A DNA stretch of 64,000 bases, from the NCBI RefSeq assembly GCF_014203835.1, contig NZ_JACHJW010000001.1:372001-436000 (forward strand), given 5' to 3'. Origin of the DNA: Micromonospora polyrhachis. GTDB lineage: Bacteria; Actinomycetota; Actinomycetes; Mycobacteriales; Micromonosporaceae. Each line of letters starts with the position of its first letter. Position 1 is the stretch's first letter. Below are positions 1-8,750 of the stretch, one piece after another. Position numbers and translations under genes: made by a program. The notes below the pieces were generated by a model, which saw only the letters and a program-made list of their open reading frames with translations, made no database searches and was not told the origin of the DNA.

Positions 1-71
1 TTGATCGCGGTCTTGTCGCGCATGCCGGCCACCGTGTCACCGATGTTCTCGAACGGGAAGGTGGCCCACAT
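1..71 (-). CDS. 5' end of an unidentified gene running off the window
   Basis: An ATG at 71 on the minus strand opens a frame (Met-Trp-Ala-Thr-Phe-Pro-Phe-Glu-Asn-Ile-Gly...) that continues past the window edge. A GGAGAA ribosome binding site ends four bases upstream. Only 23 codons are visible and I do not recognise the protein. It would be the next gene downstream of nrdG on the same strand, separated from it by the twin hairpins at 96-154. Confidence 0.35.
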   Translation of the reverse strand, partial: MWATFPFENIGDTVAGMRDKTAI

Positions 72-95
72 CGCGTTCTCCGCTGGGCACCTCCC

Positions 96-154
96 GCGAG
101 CTGCCGACTGGCCGGCAGCTCGCATCATGTGCCGGCCAGTCGGCACATGATGCG
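96..154. other. twin hairpins with complementary loops
   Basis: Two perfect hairpins abut each other. The first is an 11-bp stem (96-106 with 113-123) around loop ACTGGC. The second is a 14-bp stem (121-134 with 141-154) around loop GCCAGT. The two loops are exact reverse complements, so the hairpins could form a kissing pair, or the halves could refold into one long duplex. They lie between nrdG (ends 269, minus) and the next minus-strand gene. No T-run follows, so a simple intrinsic terminator is only one possibility; RNA processing or attenuation are others. Confidence 0.7.
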
Positions 155-268
155 TTGACGAATCAGCCCTCGGACGCCAGGGACTTCTGTGCCGTGCTCA
201 GCAGCCAGCAGGGCGGGAGGGACGAAAGAAACCTGTCGTACCGGCATTCGCCGTGCTCTTGGGCCTCT

Positions 269-859
269 TCACCTGCCCCGTGCCTCCTGCCACACGTGAT
301 CACGTATACCTTGCCGGGTTAGCCAGATCCTCAGCTCGGTGACGTTGCCGTCGTCGAGCAGGGTTGGGTCGACCGTGGTGCGCAACTGGTGGGCGACGTG
401 GGAGTCGAGCAGATGGCGCAGACTTCGCAGTGCGGGGCCCGCACTGTTGGGTACGCCGGTCACATCGTCGTACGCATCTGGGGATGCCTTGATGTCGAAG
501 CCCACCCAGTCCACCAGGCCTTGGTCCAGGATCTGTCCAAAGCGGCGCGGGTAACCGCCGCCGGTGTGCAGGCCCACCGTGTAGCCGAGGGTCCGTACCT
601 CGTGCATCGCCTCGGCAAGACGCGGCTGCAGCAGCGGCTCACCGCCGGAGAAGACCACACCGTCCAGCAGGCCCTGGCGACGGGCGAGGTGGGTTGTCAC
701 CGTTTCCCATCGCACGGCCGGTTCGGCGCGCGGGTCGAGCAGCTCCGGATTGTGGCAGTAGCCGCAACGCCAGGGGCAGCCCTGGCAGAAGACGGTGGTG
801 ACGAGGCGGCCCGGCCAGTCGCAGGTGGACAGCCGGGACCAGCCGCCAATGCGGATCAC
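269..859 (-). CDS. nrdG: anaerobic ribonucleotide reductase activating protein
   Basis: This radical-SAM enzyme (196 aa) generates the glycyl radical on NrdD using a 4Fe-4S cluster and S-adenosylmethionine. The cluster motif CPWRCGYC (C-x3-C-x2-C) lies near residue 30, preceded by another Cys pair (FCQGC), and a FSGGEPLLQ motif of the SAM-binding region follows. I chose the GTG at 859 because it overlaps the nrdD stop as GTGA, the usual sign of translational coupling. An open frame runs further upstream to 1111, but only inside nrdD and without family similarity. The protein acts in the cytoplasm under low oxygen and shares the riboswitch-controlled operon with nrdD. Confidence 0.92.
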   Translation of the reverse strand: MIRIGGWSRLSTCDWPGRLVTTVFCQGCPWRCGYCHNPELLDPRAEPAVRWETVTTHLARRQGLLDGVVFSGGEPLLQPRLAEAMHEVRTLGYTVGLHTGGGYPRRFGQILDQGLVDWVGFDIKASPDAYDDVTGVPNSAGPALRSLRHLLDSHVAHQLRTTVDPTLLDDGNVTELRIWLTRQGIRDHVWQEARGR

Positions 860-2643
860 GCGGGAACCGCCACCTTCTCCTGGAAGTGCACCCGCTCGGC
901 ATGCTCGCCCTTCTTGCCGATGTTGAAGGAGGAGACGGGACGGTGGTAGCCCATGACACGGGTCCACACCTCGCAGTCTCCGCCGCACGTCGGACAGGTG
1001 GTGTGCTCCCCAGCCAGATAGCCATGTTCGGGACAGATCGAGAAGGTCGGTGTCACCGTCAGATAGGGCAGCGAGAACCGCTCCAGTGAGCGGCGTACCA
1101 GGGTGCGGCACGCGGCCACGGTGGAGATCCGCTCGGACATGTACAGGTGGAGCACCGTGCCGCCGGTGTACCTGGTCTGCAGTTCGTCCTGCCGTTCCAG
1201 TGCCTCGAACGGGTCGTCGGTCCAGCCCACGGGTAGTTGCGAGGAGTTGGTGTAGTACGGGTTCTCGTCGGTGCCCGCCTGCAGAATCCGGGGGAACCGG
1301 CGTCGGTCCTCCTTCGCGAAGCGGTAGGTGGTGCCCTCGGCCGGGGTCGCCTCCAGGTTGTAGAGGTGACCGGTCTGCTCCTGGAACTCGACCATGCGGG
1401 TTCGTACGTGGTCGAGAAGCCGCACGGCAAGAGCATGCCCCGCCGGGGCGGTGATGTCGTACGCGTCGTGCGTGAAGTTGCGGATCATCTCGTTGATGCC
1501 GTTGACGCCGATGGTCGAGAAATGATTACGCAGCGTACCCATGTAACGCTTGGTGTAGGGAAAGAGGCCCTCGTCGATCAGATCCTGGACCGTGACCCGC
1601 TTGATCTCCAGGCTGTCGCGGGCGAGCTCCAACAGCCGGTCGAGGGCCTCTAACAGGCCCTGCTCGTCACCCGCGTACAGGTATCCGAGGCGGGCGCAGT
1701 TGACGGTGACCACACCCAGGGAGCCGGTCTGCTCGGCGCTGCCGAACAGACCGTTGCCGCGCTTGAGCAGCTCGGTGAGGTTCAGTTGCAGGCGGCAGCA
1801 CATCGAGCGGATCATGCCGGGGTCGAGGTCGGAATTGATGAAGTTCTGGAAGTACGGGAGCCCGTACTTCGCGGTCATGGCGAACAGCCGCTCGGCGTTC
1901 TCGCTCTCCCAGGGGAAGTCCTTGGTGATGTTGTAGGTGGGGATCGGGAAAGTGAAGACCCGACCGGTCGCGTCACCCGTCGTCATGACCTCGATGTACG
2001 CGCGGTTGACCAGGTCCATCTCGGCCTGCAGATCCCCGTAGGTGAAGTCCATCTCCGCACCGTCGATCTCCGGTGCCTGCTCGCGAAGGTCCTCGGGGCA
2101 GGTCCAGTCGAAGGTAAGGTTGGTGAACGGCGTCTGGGTGCCCCAACGGGATGGCACGTTGAGGTTGTGCACCATCTCCTGCATGCACTGGTGCACCTCC
2201 TCGTACGTCATGGAGTCCTTGCGCACGAACGGCGCCATGTAGGTGTCGAAGGAGCTGAACGCCTGGGCACCGGCCCATTCGTTCTGTAGCGTGCCGAGAA
2301 AGTTGACGATCTGTCCGACCGCCGAGGAGAAGTGCCTCGGTGGCGCCGAGTCGATCTGACCGGGCACCCCGTTGAAACCCTCGGTCAGCAGGGTGCGCAG
2401 GGACCATCCTGCGCAGTAACCCGAGAGCATGTCCAGGTCGTGGATATGGAAGTCGCCTTCGCGATGGGCGCGGCCGATGGCCTCGGGATAGACCTGGTCG
2501 AGCCAGTAGTTGGCGACCACCTTGCCAGCCGTGTTCAGGATGAGTCCCCCGAGCGAGTAGCCCTGATTCGCGTTGGCGGTGACCCGCCAGTCGCTACGGT
2601 CCAAATACTCGGTCACCGAGTCCACGGCGTTGATCTGTGTCAC
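856..2643 (-). CDS. nrdD: anaerobic ribonucleoside-triphosphate reductase (class III)
   Basis: Class III ribonucleotide reductase makes deoxynucleotides from ribonucleoside triphosphates without oxygen or B12, using a glycyl radical. The 595-aa protein starts directly at the catalytic barrel and lacks the roughly 100-residue ATP-cone of longer homologues such as the E. coli enzyme. The C-terminal end carries a four-cysteine zinc site (CPEHGY, then CPTCGGDC), followed by the glycyl-radical motif RVMGY near residue 570. The family's upper active-site cysteine region is visible in SGYCAGW. The GTG at 2643 is preceded by GGGAGG six bases upstream. It forms an operon with nrdG and lies 60-190 bases downstream of a cobalamin riboswitch. 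Confidence 0.95.
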   Translation of the reverse strand: MTQINAVDSVTEYLDRSDWRVTANANQGYSLGGLILNTAGKVVANYWLDQVYPEAIGRAHREGDFHIHDLDMLSGYCAGWSLRTLLTEGFNGVPGQIDSAPPRHFSSAVGQIVNFLGTLQNEWAGAQAFSSFDTYMAPFVRKDSMTYEEVHQCMQEMVHNLNVPSRWGTQTPFTNLTFDWTCPEDLREQAPEIDGAEMDFTYGDLQAEMDLVNRAYIEVMTTGDATGRVFTFPIPTYNITKDFPWESENAERLFAMTAKYGLPYFQNFINSDLDPGMIRSMCCRLQLNLTELLKRGNGLFGSAEQTGSLGVVTVNCARLGYLYAGDEQGLLEALDRLLELARDSLEIKRVTVQDLIDEGLFPYTKRYMGTLRNHFSTIGVNGINEMIRNFTHDAYDITAPAGHALAVRLLDHVRTRMVEFQEQTGHLYNLEATPAEGTTYRFAKEDRRRFPRILQAGTDENPYYTNSSQLPVGWTDDPFEALERQDELQTRYTGGTVLHLYMSERISTVAACRTLVRRSLERFSLPYLTVTPTFSICPEHGYLAGEHTTCPTCGGDCEVWTRVMGYHRPVSSFNIGKKGEHAERVHFQEKVAVPA

Positions 2644-2699
2644 GTCAGCCCTCCCACGAGGCGGTACGGAGAAGAGACCTCACCGCGCCCAGATGCGCG

Positions 2700-2835
2700 G
2701 GAGGTGCCGGCAGGTATCGGGCTCGGACCGTCATGCGGCCGCTCACCGTTGCGGGGCAGCCCCGGATTCCCACCGGGTTCCCTGTTGCCTCGACAGGCCT
2801 ATACGACTGCCTGCCGAACCGACCGCCAAAACACT
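2700..2835 (-). promoter_or_regulatory. cobalamin riboswitch upstream of nrdDG
   Basis: Read on the minus strand, the leader contains the hallmark core GCCCCGCAACGGTGAGC (around 2741-2757), preceded by GGGAACCCGGTGGGAATCC (2764-2782) and followed by the B12 box AGCCCGATACCTGCC (2709-2723). Order and spacing match the known cobalamin riboswitch, which usually lowers expression when adenosylcobalamin is abundant. The outer boundaries are estimated. The expected logic is that a B12-independent reductase is switched off when a B12-dependent class II reductase can work. The region 2836-2911 upstream should hold the promoter, but I see no confident -35/-10 pair. Confidence 0.9.
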
Positions 2836-3084
2836 ACACCTGGGGGTTGAAGCGATAAGCCGCCGCAATATGTTGAGTGACTTTCGACCTTGAGGGCAGG
2901 ACTTAGGTCCCGTGATCCACCCGGAGCACATTTCCACAGAGGACCTCACCCGCAGTCAGACCGAGCGTTCTCGCTGCCAAGCAGTAGAAGTAGACGGTGC
3001 TGTGTGGTTCGTATGGGAGCCGAGCTACTCACATGGAGCGGTGGAGAGACGAGCGGGGCGGTCCAGGCCGTACCTGTGGATATC

Positions 3085-3147
3085 CCTGTGGTCGTCCACA
3101 GGGTGCACCTCGCCGGTTGACCACAAGCCGTGCTGGTTGCCTACAGT
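3085..3147 (+). promoter_or_regulatory. palindrome and possible promoter before the helicase gene
   Basis: CCTGTGG and its exact complement CCACAGG flank TCGT at 3085-3102, a good operator or hairpin candidate. Downstream lie TTGACC (3117-3122) and TACAGT (3142-3147), 19 bases apart, resembling -35 and -10 elements. If this promoter is real, transcription starts near 3154 and translation would use the GTG at 3188 rather than the ATG at 3149. Confidence 0.35.
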
Positions 3148-3148
3148 G

Positions 3149-6100
3149 ATGCGCGTTTCAGCCATTCGTGAAGGTGAGGGTTGGCTGGTGGGTGACAAGG
3201 GTTCGGTGCAGGGGTTGGCGTTTGAGCGGTGGGGTGTGCGGCCGACGTCGGCGCACGCGCGCTTCACCGAGCCGGGGTGGTCGTACGAGGAGCGGGTCGG
3301 CCGGGCTTGCCCTCGCTGCGCTGGCGCGCTGCACAGCTTCCGCAAGCCGTACGAGCGGGCGGGTCGGACGCAGCGGTATGTCGCATTGGTGTGTCCGGGG
3401 TGCCCGGCGACGTTCACGCTGGCCGACCTGGGGGCGAGGAAGTACGACGATGTCCGGCAGCCGGTGTTGAGCAGGGCCGCGCAGGAGACTTCGACGGCTT
3501 CGGCAAGGCCCTTCAGGCCGTCGGCGGCGGCCGGAGAGGATGCTCAGCGGGCGCTGGTGTTGCAGTTCTGGCGGTCCGTGGAGCTGTTCGATGCGCAGAA
3601 GCTGGATCCGCCGAATCCTCGGGAACGCCGATATGAGGTGCGGCCGGGGCAGCATCTGCCGTGGGAGGCTGGGCACCCGTTGGGCCGAGAGGCTATGCGG
3701 AAAGACTTGGTCTGGCGGCATTCCGTGTACGGCGGGGTGTTCGAACTGGACCGGCTACACGGGACATTGGAGCGGGTATTCGGCGACTCGGGACCGGATA
3801 CGGATGAGCGTGCGCCGCGCGGCAACAGTGCGCTGTTCGCTGCGGCGGTGACTGAGGATGGCCGGTTGCTGCTGGGGTCGCTGGTGTTGTCGACGGCCGC
3901 GTGGGCGGTGGGACGGGTGCGGCGACCCGGGCCAGGTGCCTCGGGCTGGCTGGAGGGCTTCGATGCGGCGGCGAACCAGTTCGTCACGGCGGCGTGCGAG
4001 ATGGTGGCTGCCGCTGAGGACGATGCGGTAGCGCAGGCGTTGGCCGAAGAGGGGGTGGTGGTGAGCCGCCCGGTGGATCAGGCGACTCTGTTGGCCCTGG
4101 TCAGCCTGGCCGTCGGGCAGTTGGGCGTGGCCGACGTGCTGGCTCCGGCAGGGCTTCGCGTGCACAGCGAACGCGTTGGGCGGAAGCGGGCGCACGACGT
4201 ACAGGTGGATTTCCTCAACAGCTTCTATATGAATGACCTGGCCCAGGTCGCCGACGCGGTCGCCGACGGCGACTATGGACCCGCGCTGGCGGACTTCCTG
4301 ACTCCCAATGACGCGCTAACGAGGATTCGCCGACGCAATGTAAGAGATTCCGACGTGCAGGACGCGTTGCTGGAACAGCTGGCACCGACGCGGATCCCCG
4401 TCGGGCGGTGGCCTGCCAAGGTCAGCCATCCGCTGGCGGCAAGCCAACAGCTGGCTATCAATGCAGTGATGGATCGGCTCGGCGGGCCGGGCGGCGTCTT
4501 CGCCGTGAACGGGCCGCCTGGCACAGGCAAGACCACCATGCTGCGCGACCTGGTCGCCGCAGTAGTGGTGGATCGGGCCGTACGGCTGACGGAGTTGCCG
4601 GATCCGACGGCGGGGTTCGGCGAACAACGGCTGGCGTGGCGCACTGAGCATTGTCAGCGGTGGATTCGGCCGCTGCGAGCCGAGTTGGCCGGCTTCGAGA
4701 TGGTGGTTGCCTCGGCGAACAACGGTGCGGTCGCTAACGTCACCCGGGAGATCCCGCAGCGCAAGGCAATCGACGACGCGTGGATGGACCAGGCGGGCTA
4801 CTTATCCGAGCATGCCACCCGGCTGCTCGGTGAGCCTGCGTGGGGTCTGGTCGCGACGCGGTTGGGCAACAAGACCAACTGCAACGAGTTCGTTGGCCGC
4901 TTCTGGTATGGCAACCCGGCTGATCCGAGTAGGAAGCCTGGTGAGGAAGGACCCGGTTTCCACGAGTGGTTGGGCACGGTAGGTGCCGGGACCAACTCGT
5001 GCGACTGGGGCAGTGCCGTGTCGGCGTTCCGTGCCGCCGCCGCTGTGGAGCGACGGATCCGCGAGGCGCGCCAGGCGGTGCACGAGGCGCTACGACAACT
5101 ATCTGCCCTGGAGCAGGCGAGTGACGTCGCCGAGCGGACGTGGCGGACCGCGGACAATGTGTGGAGGGCGGCCCAGGCGACAGCGAGGGAGGCTGATCAG
5201 GCTGTGGTTGCCGCGAGCCAGGTGGTGCAGGTCGCACGCCAGCGGCGGCAGGAACATCTCGCAGCAAAACCGGGCCTTTGGGAGATGCTGTTCACTCTCG
5301 GAAAGGCGATTCGGCGTTGGCACCGCGAGGACGAGCCTCTTGCCGAGGCTGTGCGGCGTACTGAGGCTGGCCTTGCCGCTGCCGCGAGCGCTGCCCATGC
5401 AGCGGGCCAGGCCGTTGCCAACGCCACGCACCGTGCCGCCAACGCCATGACCGACCGGGACCGGGCCGTGCAGGCCCTCTCCGCAGCACAGAACCTCATC
5501 ACCGAGGCCCGGCGCGAATTCGGGCACAGCGTGCCCGATGTTGAGCGACAAGGCGAGCCGATCTGGCGGAAAACCAGCGGGCCGTGGCTCGACGAGGAAT
5601 GGAACGCTGCCCGAACTCTGGTATTCCTCGCTGCCCTCGACCTGCATCAGGCGTTCATCGCCGGCGCGGCGAGCATCATGCGTGGCAACCTGCGTACGGC
5701 GATGGATGTGCTGACCGGGCAGGTGCCGACCGGCGTGTCGGAGTCGGTGGTCCGCCAGGCCTGGCAGTCGTTGTTTCTCGTGGTGCCGGTGGTGTCCACA
5801 ACGTTCGCGTCGGTAAGCCGGCTGTTGGGGCGGCTTGGCCGCGAGGCGCTGGGCTGGCTGCTCATCGACGAGGCCGGCCAGGCCGTTCCGCAGGCCGCGG
5901 TCGGGGCGATGTGGCGGGCCAAACGGGTCGTCGCGGTCGGCGATCCACTGCAACTCGAGCCGGTCGTCACCGTGCTGCACACCACCCAGGTTGCCCTGGC
6001 CCGCCACCACCGGGTGGTCGACCTCTGGCTGCCCGGACGCACCTCCGTGCAGGGTCTGACCGACCGGGTCACCGCCCTGGGAACCTGGCTACCCGGCCCC

Positions 6101-6703
6101 GACGACAACCGGGTATGGGTCGGGGCACCGCTCTGCGTGCACCGCCGCTGCGACAATCCGATGTTCGACATCGTCAACACGGCGGTCTACGCCGGTCTCA
6201 TGGTCCACGCCACCGCGCCTCGTAGTGTTTCCCTCTCGGTCAGGGACAGCACGTGGATCGACATCACTGCCAGTAGCGCCGACGGGCACTGGATTCCCGC
6301 CGAGGGCGACGCGACCCTGCAGGTCCTCGGCTACCTGGAGCGGGAAGGCATCAGCCCGGATCAGATTATGGTGATCAGCCCGTTCCGTGACGTCGCCCGC
6401 CAGTTGCGCCGCCTGCTCGCCGCCCAGTATCCGCAGTTGGTCCATGGCACGGTCCACACCGCCCAGGGCAAGGAAGCCGAGGTCGTCCTGTTCGTTCTCG
6501 GCGGGAACCCGGCAAAGCCCGGTGCCCGCCAGTGGGCCGCGTCCCGGCCCAACCTGTTCAACGTCGCAGTCTCGCGGGCAAAACAGCGCTTGTATGTGGT
6601 GGGCGATCACGATAATTGGGCTAAATTGCCATATTTCAGTGTCCTCAGCCGCGACCTGCCCGTCCGTTTACTCCGCAGCGAGATCCGCGAGACGGCCGAG
6701 TGA
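3149..6703 (+). CDS. large superfamily 1 (Upf1/Dna2-like) helicase with zinc finger
   Basis: The protein has about 1180 residues. An N-terminal zinc-binding segment (CPRC ... CPGC, about 40 residues apart) is followed by a helicase core. Walker A is GPPGTGKTT (about residue 455), motif II is LLIDEAGQA, motif III is VGDPLQL, motif V is VHTAQGKEAE and motif VI is NVAVSRAKQRL. A long Ala/Arg/Glu-rich coiled-coil insertion (about 5040-5500) sits between motifs Ia and II. This is the SF1B helicase pattern, with ATP-driven translocation on nucleic acid. The start is uncertain: ATG 3149 lacks a clear ribosome binding site, while GTG 3188 has AAGGTGAGG nine bases upstream. Related proteins occur in phage-defence islands, but a defence role here is inference. 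Confidence 0.85.
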   Translation: MRVSAIREGEGWLVGDKGSVQGLAFERWGVRPTSAHARFTEPGWSYEERVGRACPRCAGALHSFRKPYERAGRTQRYVALVCPGCPATFTLADLGARKYDDVRQPVLSRAAQETSTASARPFRPSAAAGEDAQRALVLQFWRSVELFDAQKLDPPNPRERRYEVRPGQHLPWEAGHPLGREAMRKDLVWRHSVYGGVFELDRLHGTLERVFGDSGPDTDERAPRGNSALFAAAVTEDGRLLLGSLVLSTAAWAVGRVRRPGPGASGWLEGFDAAANQFVTAACEMVAAAEDDAVAQALAEEGVVVSRPVDQATLLALVSLAVGQLGVADVLAPAGLRVHSERVGRKRAHDVQVDFLNSFYMNDLAQVADAVADGDYGPALADFLTPNDALTRIRRRNVRDSDVQDALLEQLAPTRIPVGRWPAKVSHPLAASQQLAINAVMDRLGGPGGVFAVNGPPGTGKTTMLRDLVAAVVVDRAVRLTELPDPTAGFGEQRLAWRTEHCQRWIRPLRAELAGFEMVVASANNGAVANVTREIPQRKAIDDAWMDQAGYLSEHATRLLGEPAWGLVATRLGNKTNCNEFVGRFWYGNPADPSRKPGEEGPGFHEWLGTVGAGTNSCDWGSAVSAFRAAAAVERRIREARQAVHEALRQLSALEQASDVAERTWRTADNVWRAAQATAREADQAVVAASQVVQVARQRRQEHLAAKPGLWEMLFTLGKAIRRWHREDEPLAEAVRRTEAGLAAAASAAHAAGQAVANATHRAANAMTDRDRAVQALSAAQNLITEARREFGHSVPDVERQGEPIWRKTSGPWLDEEWNAARTLVFLAALDLHQAFIAGAASIMRGNLRTAMDVLTGQVPTGVSESVVRQAWQSLFLVVPVVSTTFASVSRLLGRLGREALGWLLIDEAGQAVPQAAVGAMWRAKRVVAVGDPLQLEPVVTVLHTTQVALARHHRVVDLWLPGRTSVQGLTDRVTALGTWLPGPDDNRVWVGAPLCVHRRCDNPMFDIVNTAVYAGLMVHATAPRSVSLSVRDSTWIDITASSADGHWIPAEGDATLQVLGYLEREGISPDQIMVISPFRDVARQLRRLLAAQYPQLVHGTVHTAQGKEAEVVLFVLGGNPAKPGARQWAASRPNLFNVAVSRAKQRLYVVGDHDNWAKLPYFSVLSRDLPVRLLRSEIRETAE

Positions 6704-6737
6704 CTACTCGAGAGACACAGCCGGCATACGTGACCAT

Positions 6738-7105
6738 TGAACGTCCCGGATTCTGTAGAGACTTCCCCGTTTGGAAAGGATCGAGAGATGGCAGAAACAA
6801 AGCCGCATCCCGCCGGCATCAACGCCGCCATCGGCAACACCGGCGAGCGCTGAAGAACGCACTGATGAGTCCACCATCGGCCTGGACAAAACCGAGCTGA
6901 TCGAACCCCGTCGACCGTGGCGCAGCCTGGTCCAGGTCGAACCGGCCACCACCGAGTGGGTCGCCTGGTACAACAACCAGCGACTGCACTCGGCGATCGG
7001 GCACCGGGCCCCCACCGAACACGAATCGATGTTCTACGCTCAGCACGAGCTCCGCGAGATGGTTGAGCCAACATCTGAGGTCTCCACAGAACCCGGGGCG
7101 GTGCA
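6738..7105 (+). mobile_element. internally deleted IS3-family element
   Basis: The ends are imperfect inverted repeats of about 27 bp sharing CCGG(A/G)TTCTGT(A/G)GAGAC, and they begin TG and end CA as in the IS3 family. CCAT flanks both sides (6734-6737 and 7106-7109), a 4-bp target duplication. Inside, only the tail of the transposase remains (6855-7095). It shows TELIEPRRPWRSL and WYNNQRLHSAIG, the C-terminal part of an IS3 OrfB integrase domain, and carries a one-base deletion just before TIGLDKTEL. Just inside the left end, ATG 6788 begins a 21-codon peptide, perhaps the start of the first ORF. The element cannot move by itself but keeps both ends. Confidence 0.8.
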
Positions 7106-7263
7106 CCATCACCTTGGAGCTGCCACATGCCCTGTTGTTGACCGCACCTCGATTAACGTCGGGAGTCCGTACGAGGTGCGGGGCACAGCGGTCCACCCCC
7201 TTCAGCTATCGATCACCGCCACACCGCGACCACGCCGGCGATCCACAACTCATGAAACACGTC

Positions 7264-8076
7264 CTAGTCACCGGCCAGGGCCCGCGCCTGCCCGTGGTGC
7301 ACATCGCTCACCCACTCCCAGCCGGGCTTGGCCGAGGGGCCGATCCGCGGGTCACCGGGCTCGCGACCATCACGCAAGGCGAGCACATACGCCCGGTCGC
7401 GCTCGATCCGCTCGTGCACCTGACCGGCTCCGCAGACCGACCCGTGGCCGGGGACGACGACGTCAACGTCGGCCGCCACGCCCTCCAGCTGCCGCAACGC
7501 CGCGAGGTAGTCCTCGATCGGGTCGGCGGCACCGTCCAGATCGAGCATCGGGACTAGTACGTCGGAAAGCATGTCGCCGGCAACGAGAACCCCGCGCTCC
7601 TCGACGAACAACGCCGCGTGACCCGGCGCATGGGCTTGATGTTCGATGATCCGAACTCCGGGGCCGTCCCAGGGAATCCGCGCCGTCCCGACGGGCAGGG
7701 CGGTGACGAAGCCGTACAGGTCCAGCGAGACCTTCCCGGCGATCTCCGTCTCGGCAAGGTGGTCGGTAATGTGGGCCTTCGTGTCCGGGTCGGACAGCTG
7801 TTCCCGGGCAGCGGCCGCGCAGCGGGCGGTGCCGTAACGGGGCGCTTCGCCGAGTTGTGCGTGCCAGAGCAGGTGATCCCAATCCGGATGCGTCGAGAAG
7901 CCCGCCACGACGGTCCGGTCCGATGCGGACAGGTCGGTCGCGAGGCAAGCCAGTTCGTGGTCCTGCAATCCGGGGTCGATGAGCAACACGCCGTCGCGGC
8001 CTTGCACGACAATGGTGTTGCTCTGGAGGAATTCGCTCTCGTGAACCAGCACGCCGTCCGCAACCTGCCTCAGCAC
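7264..8076 (-). CDS. metallo-beta-lactamase-fold hydrolase
   Basis: This 270-aa protein of the MBL-fold superfamily probably hydrolyses an unknown ester, thioester or lactone in the cytoplasm. The metal-binding loop reads STHPDWDHLLWH (a variant of H-x-H-x-D-H with the first ligand shifted). Further ligand regions are HAPGHAALF, AGDMLSD and VVPGHGS. The GTG start at 8076 is preceded by GGGAGGTG with good spacing. The start overlaps the end of the broken nitroreductase frame by seven bases, so the two genes were once a coupled pair. Confidence 0.85.
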   Translation of the reverse strand: MLRQVADGVLVHESEFLQSNTIVVQGRDGVLLIDPGLQDHELACLATDLSASDRTVVAGFSTHPDWDHLLWHAQLGEAPRYGTARCAAAAREQLSDPDTKAHITDHLAETEIAGKVSLDLYGFVTALPVGTARIPWDGPGVRIIEHQAHAPGHAALFVEERGVLVAGDMLSDVLVPMLDLDGAADPIEDYLAALRQLEGVAADVDVVVPGHGSVCGAGQVHERIERDRAYVLALRDGREPGDPRIGPSAKPGWEWVSDVHHGQARALAGD

Positions 8077-8358
8077 GAGCTCACCTCCCGGATGGCGTAG
8101 TGGTGCTTCGTGACGCCCTGCTTGAACCATCGCTGCTTCGGTGCGCCGCCCGCCGAGGCGACGACTAGGTCCTCTCCGTCGACCTGCATCAGTCCGAGGG
8201 GCTGGGTGCGGGGCCGGCCGGGGCGCGCCCCCGTCGTGGTGAGGATGCAAAGGGTAGACCTCGAACATCCCGCCGACTTTGCCTTCGTTGGCGCGGAACT
8301 CGTCGATTATCCCCTGCTGGAACTTGAAGAATTCCTCGAGTTGGCTCTGGTCTGACAT
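8070..8358 (-). pseudogene. deazaflavin (F420)-dependent nitroreductase-like gene, frameshifted and truncated
   Basis: ATG 8358 begins an N-terminus typical of Ddn-like proteins (IIDEFRANEGKVGG). Shortly after MFE near 8270 the family sequence continues in another frame (LCILTTTGARPGRPRTQPLG, then LVVASAGGAPKQRW), so an indel lies there. The reconstructed protein is under 100 residues, while the family has about 140-150, so the C-terminal third is lost as well. Its stop overlaps the start of the MBL hydrolase. A sequencing error could explain the frameshift but not the missing C-terminus. Confidence 0.75.
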
Positions 8359-8529
8359 ATGGCGAGAAACCCCTGAAGGTTTGTGCCCGCCCACCGCGCA
8401 CCCTGCGGAGTGCGCCGCCTGCGAGACACGGTCGGGAGCTTAACACCGACGCGCGTGGCTACAGCCAGGTCGGGCGGGGTGGACACGGCAAGCGACCAGC
8501 GCGGTCTGTCGAACGTGCGCACAGCGGGC

Positions 8530-8750
8530 GTTCCAGGCCGAGGAACATGGCAAGACCGATCAGCTGCGTGGCCACGGCTCGGCGGTCGGCTGCGACCGAC
8601 GCGTGGCGGTCAACGACGGCCTCACGCTCATCCGCGTCAACGACCTCGCGGAGCGGATCCCCACCACCGAGTGGCAGCAGCACAGTTGCGGGCCAGGGGC
8701 GATAGGGCCCCCCGCGACTACCTGCGGGCCTGGATCACCACCGCCACGAT
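8530..8750 (+). pseudogene. relic of an IS701-type transposase
   Basis: The phrase LAERIPTTEWQQHSCGPGA, followed after a frameshift by PRDYLRAWITTAT, matches the IS701-family pattern seen intact in the element at 15.4 kb (LAADLPATAWQRVSAGRGA, then YRYYDWSF). No termini or other domains were found. The rest of the stretch 8395-9348 holds nothing I can name. A minus-strand frame at about 9100-9310 looks weakly coding but has no recognisable family. Confidence 0.5.

Noticed and set aside
2912-3148. extended N-terminus of the helicase from ATG 2912
   Set aside because: The extra 79 residues look non-coding and contain the palindrome and promoter-like elements.
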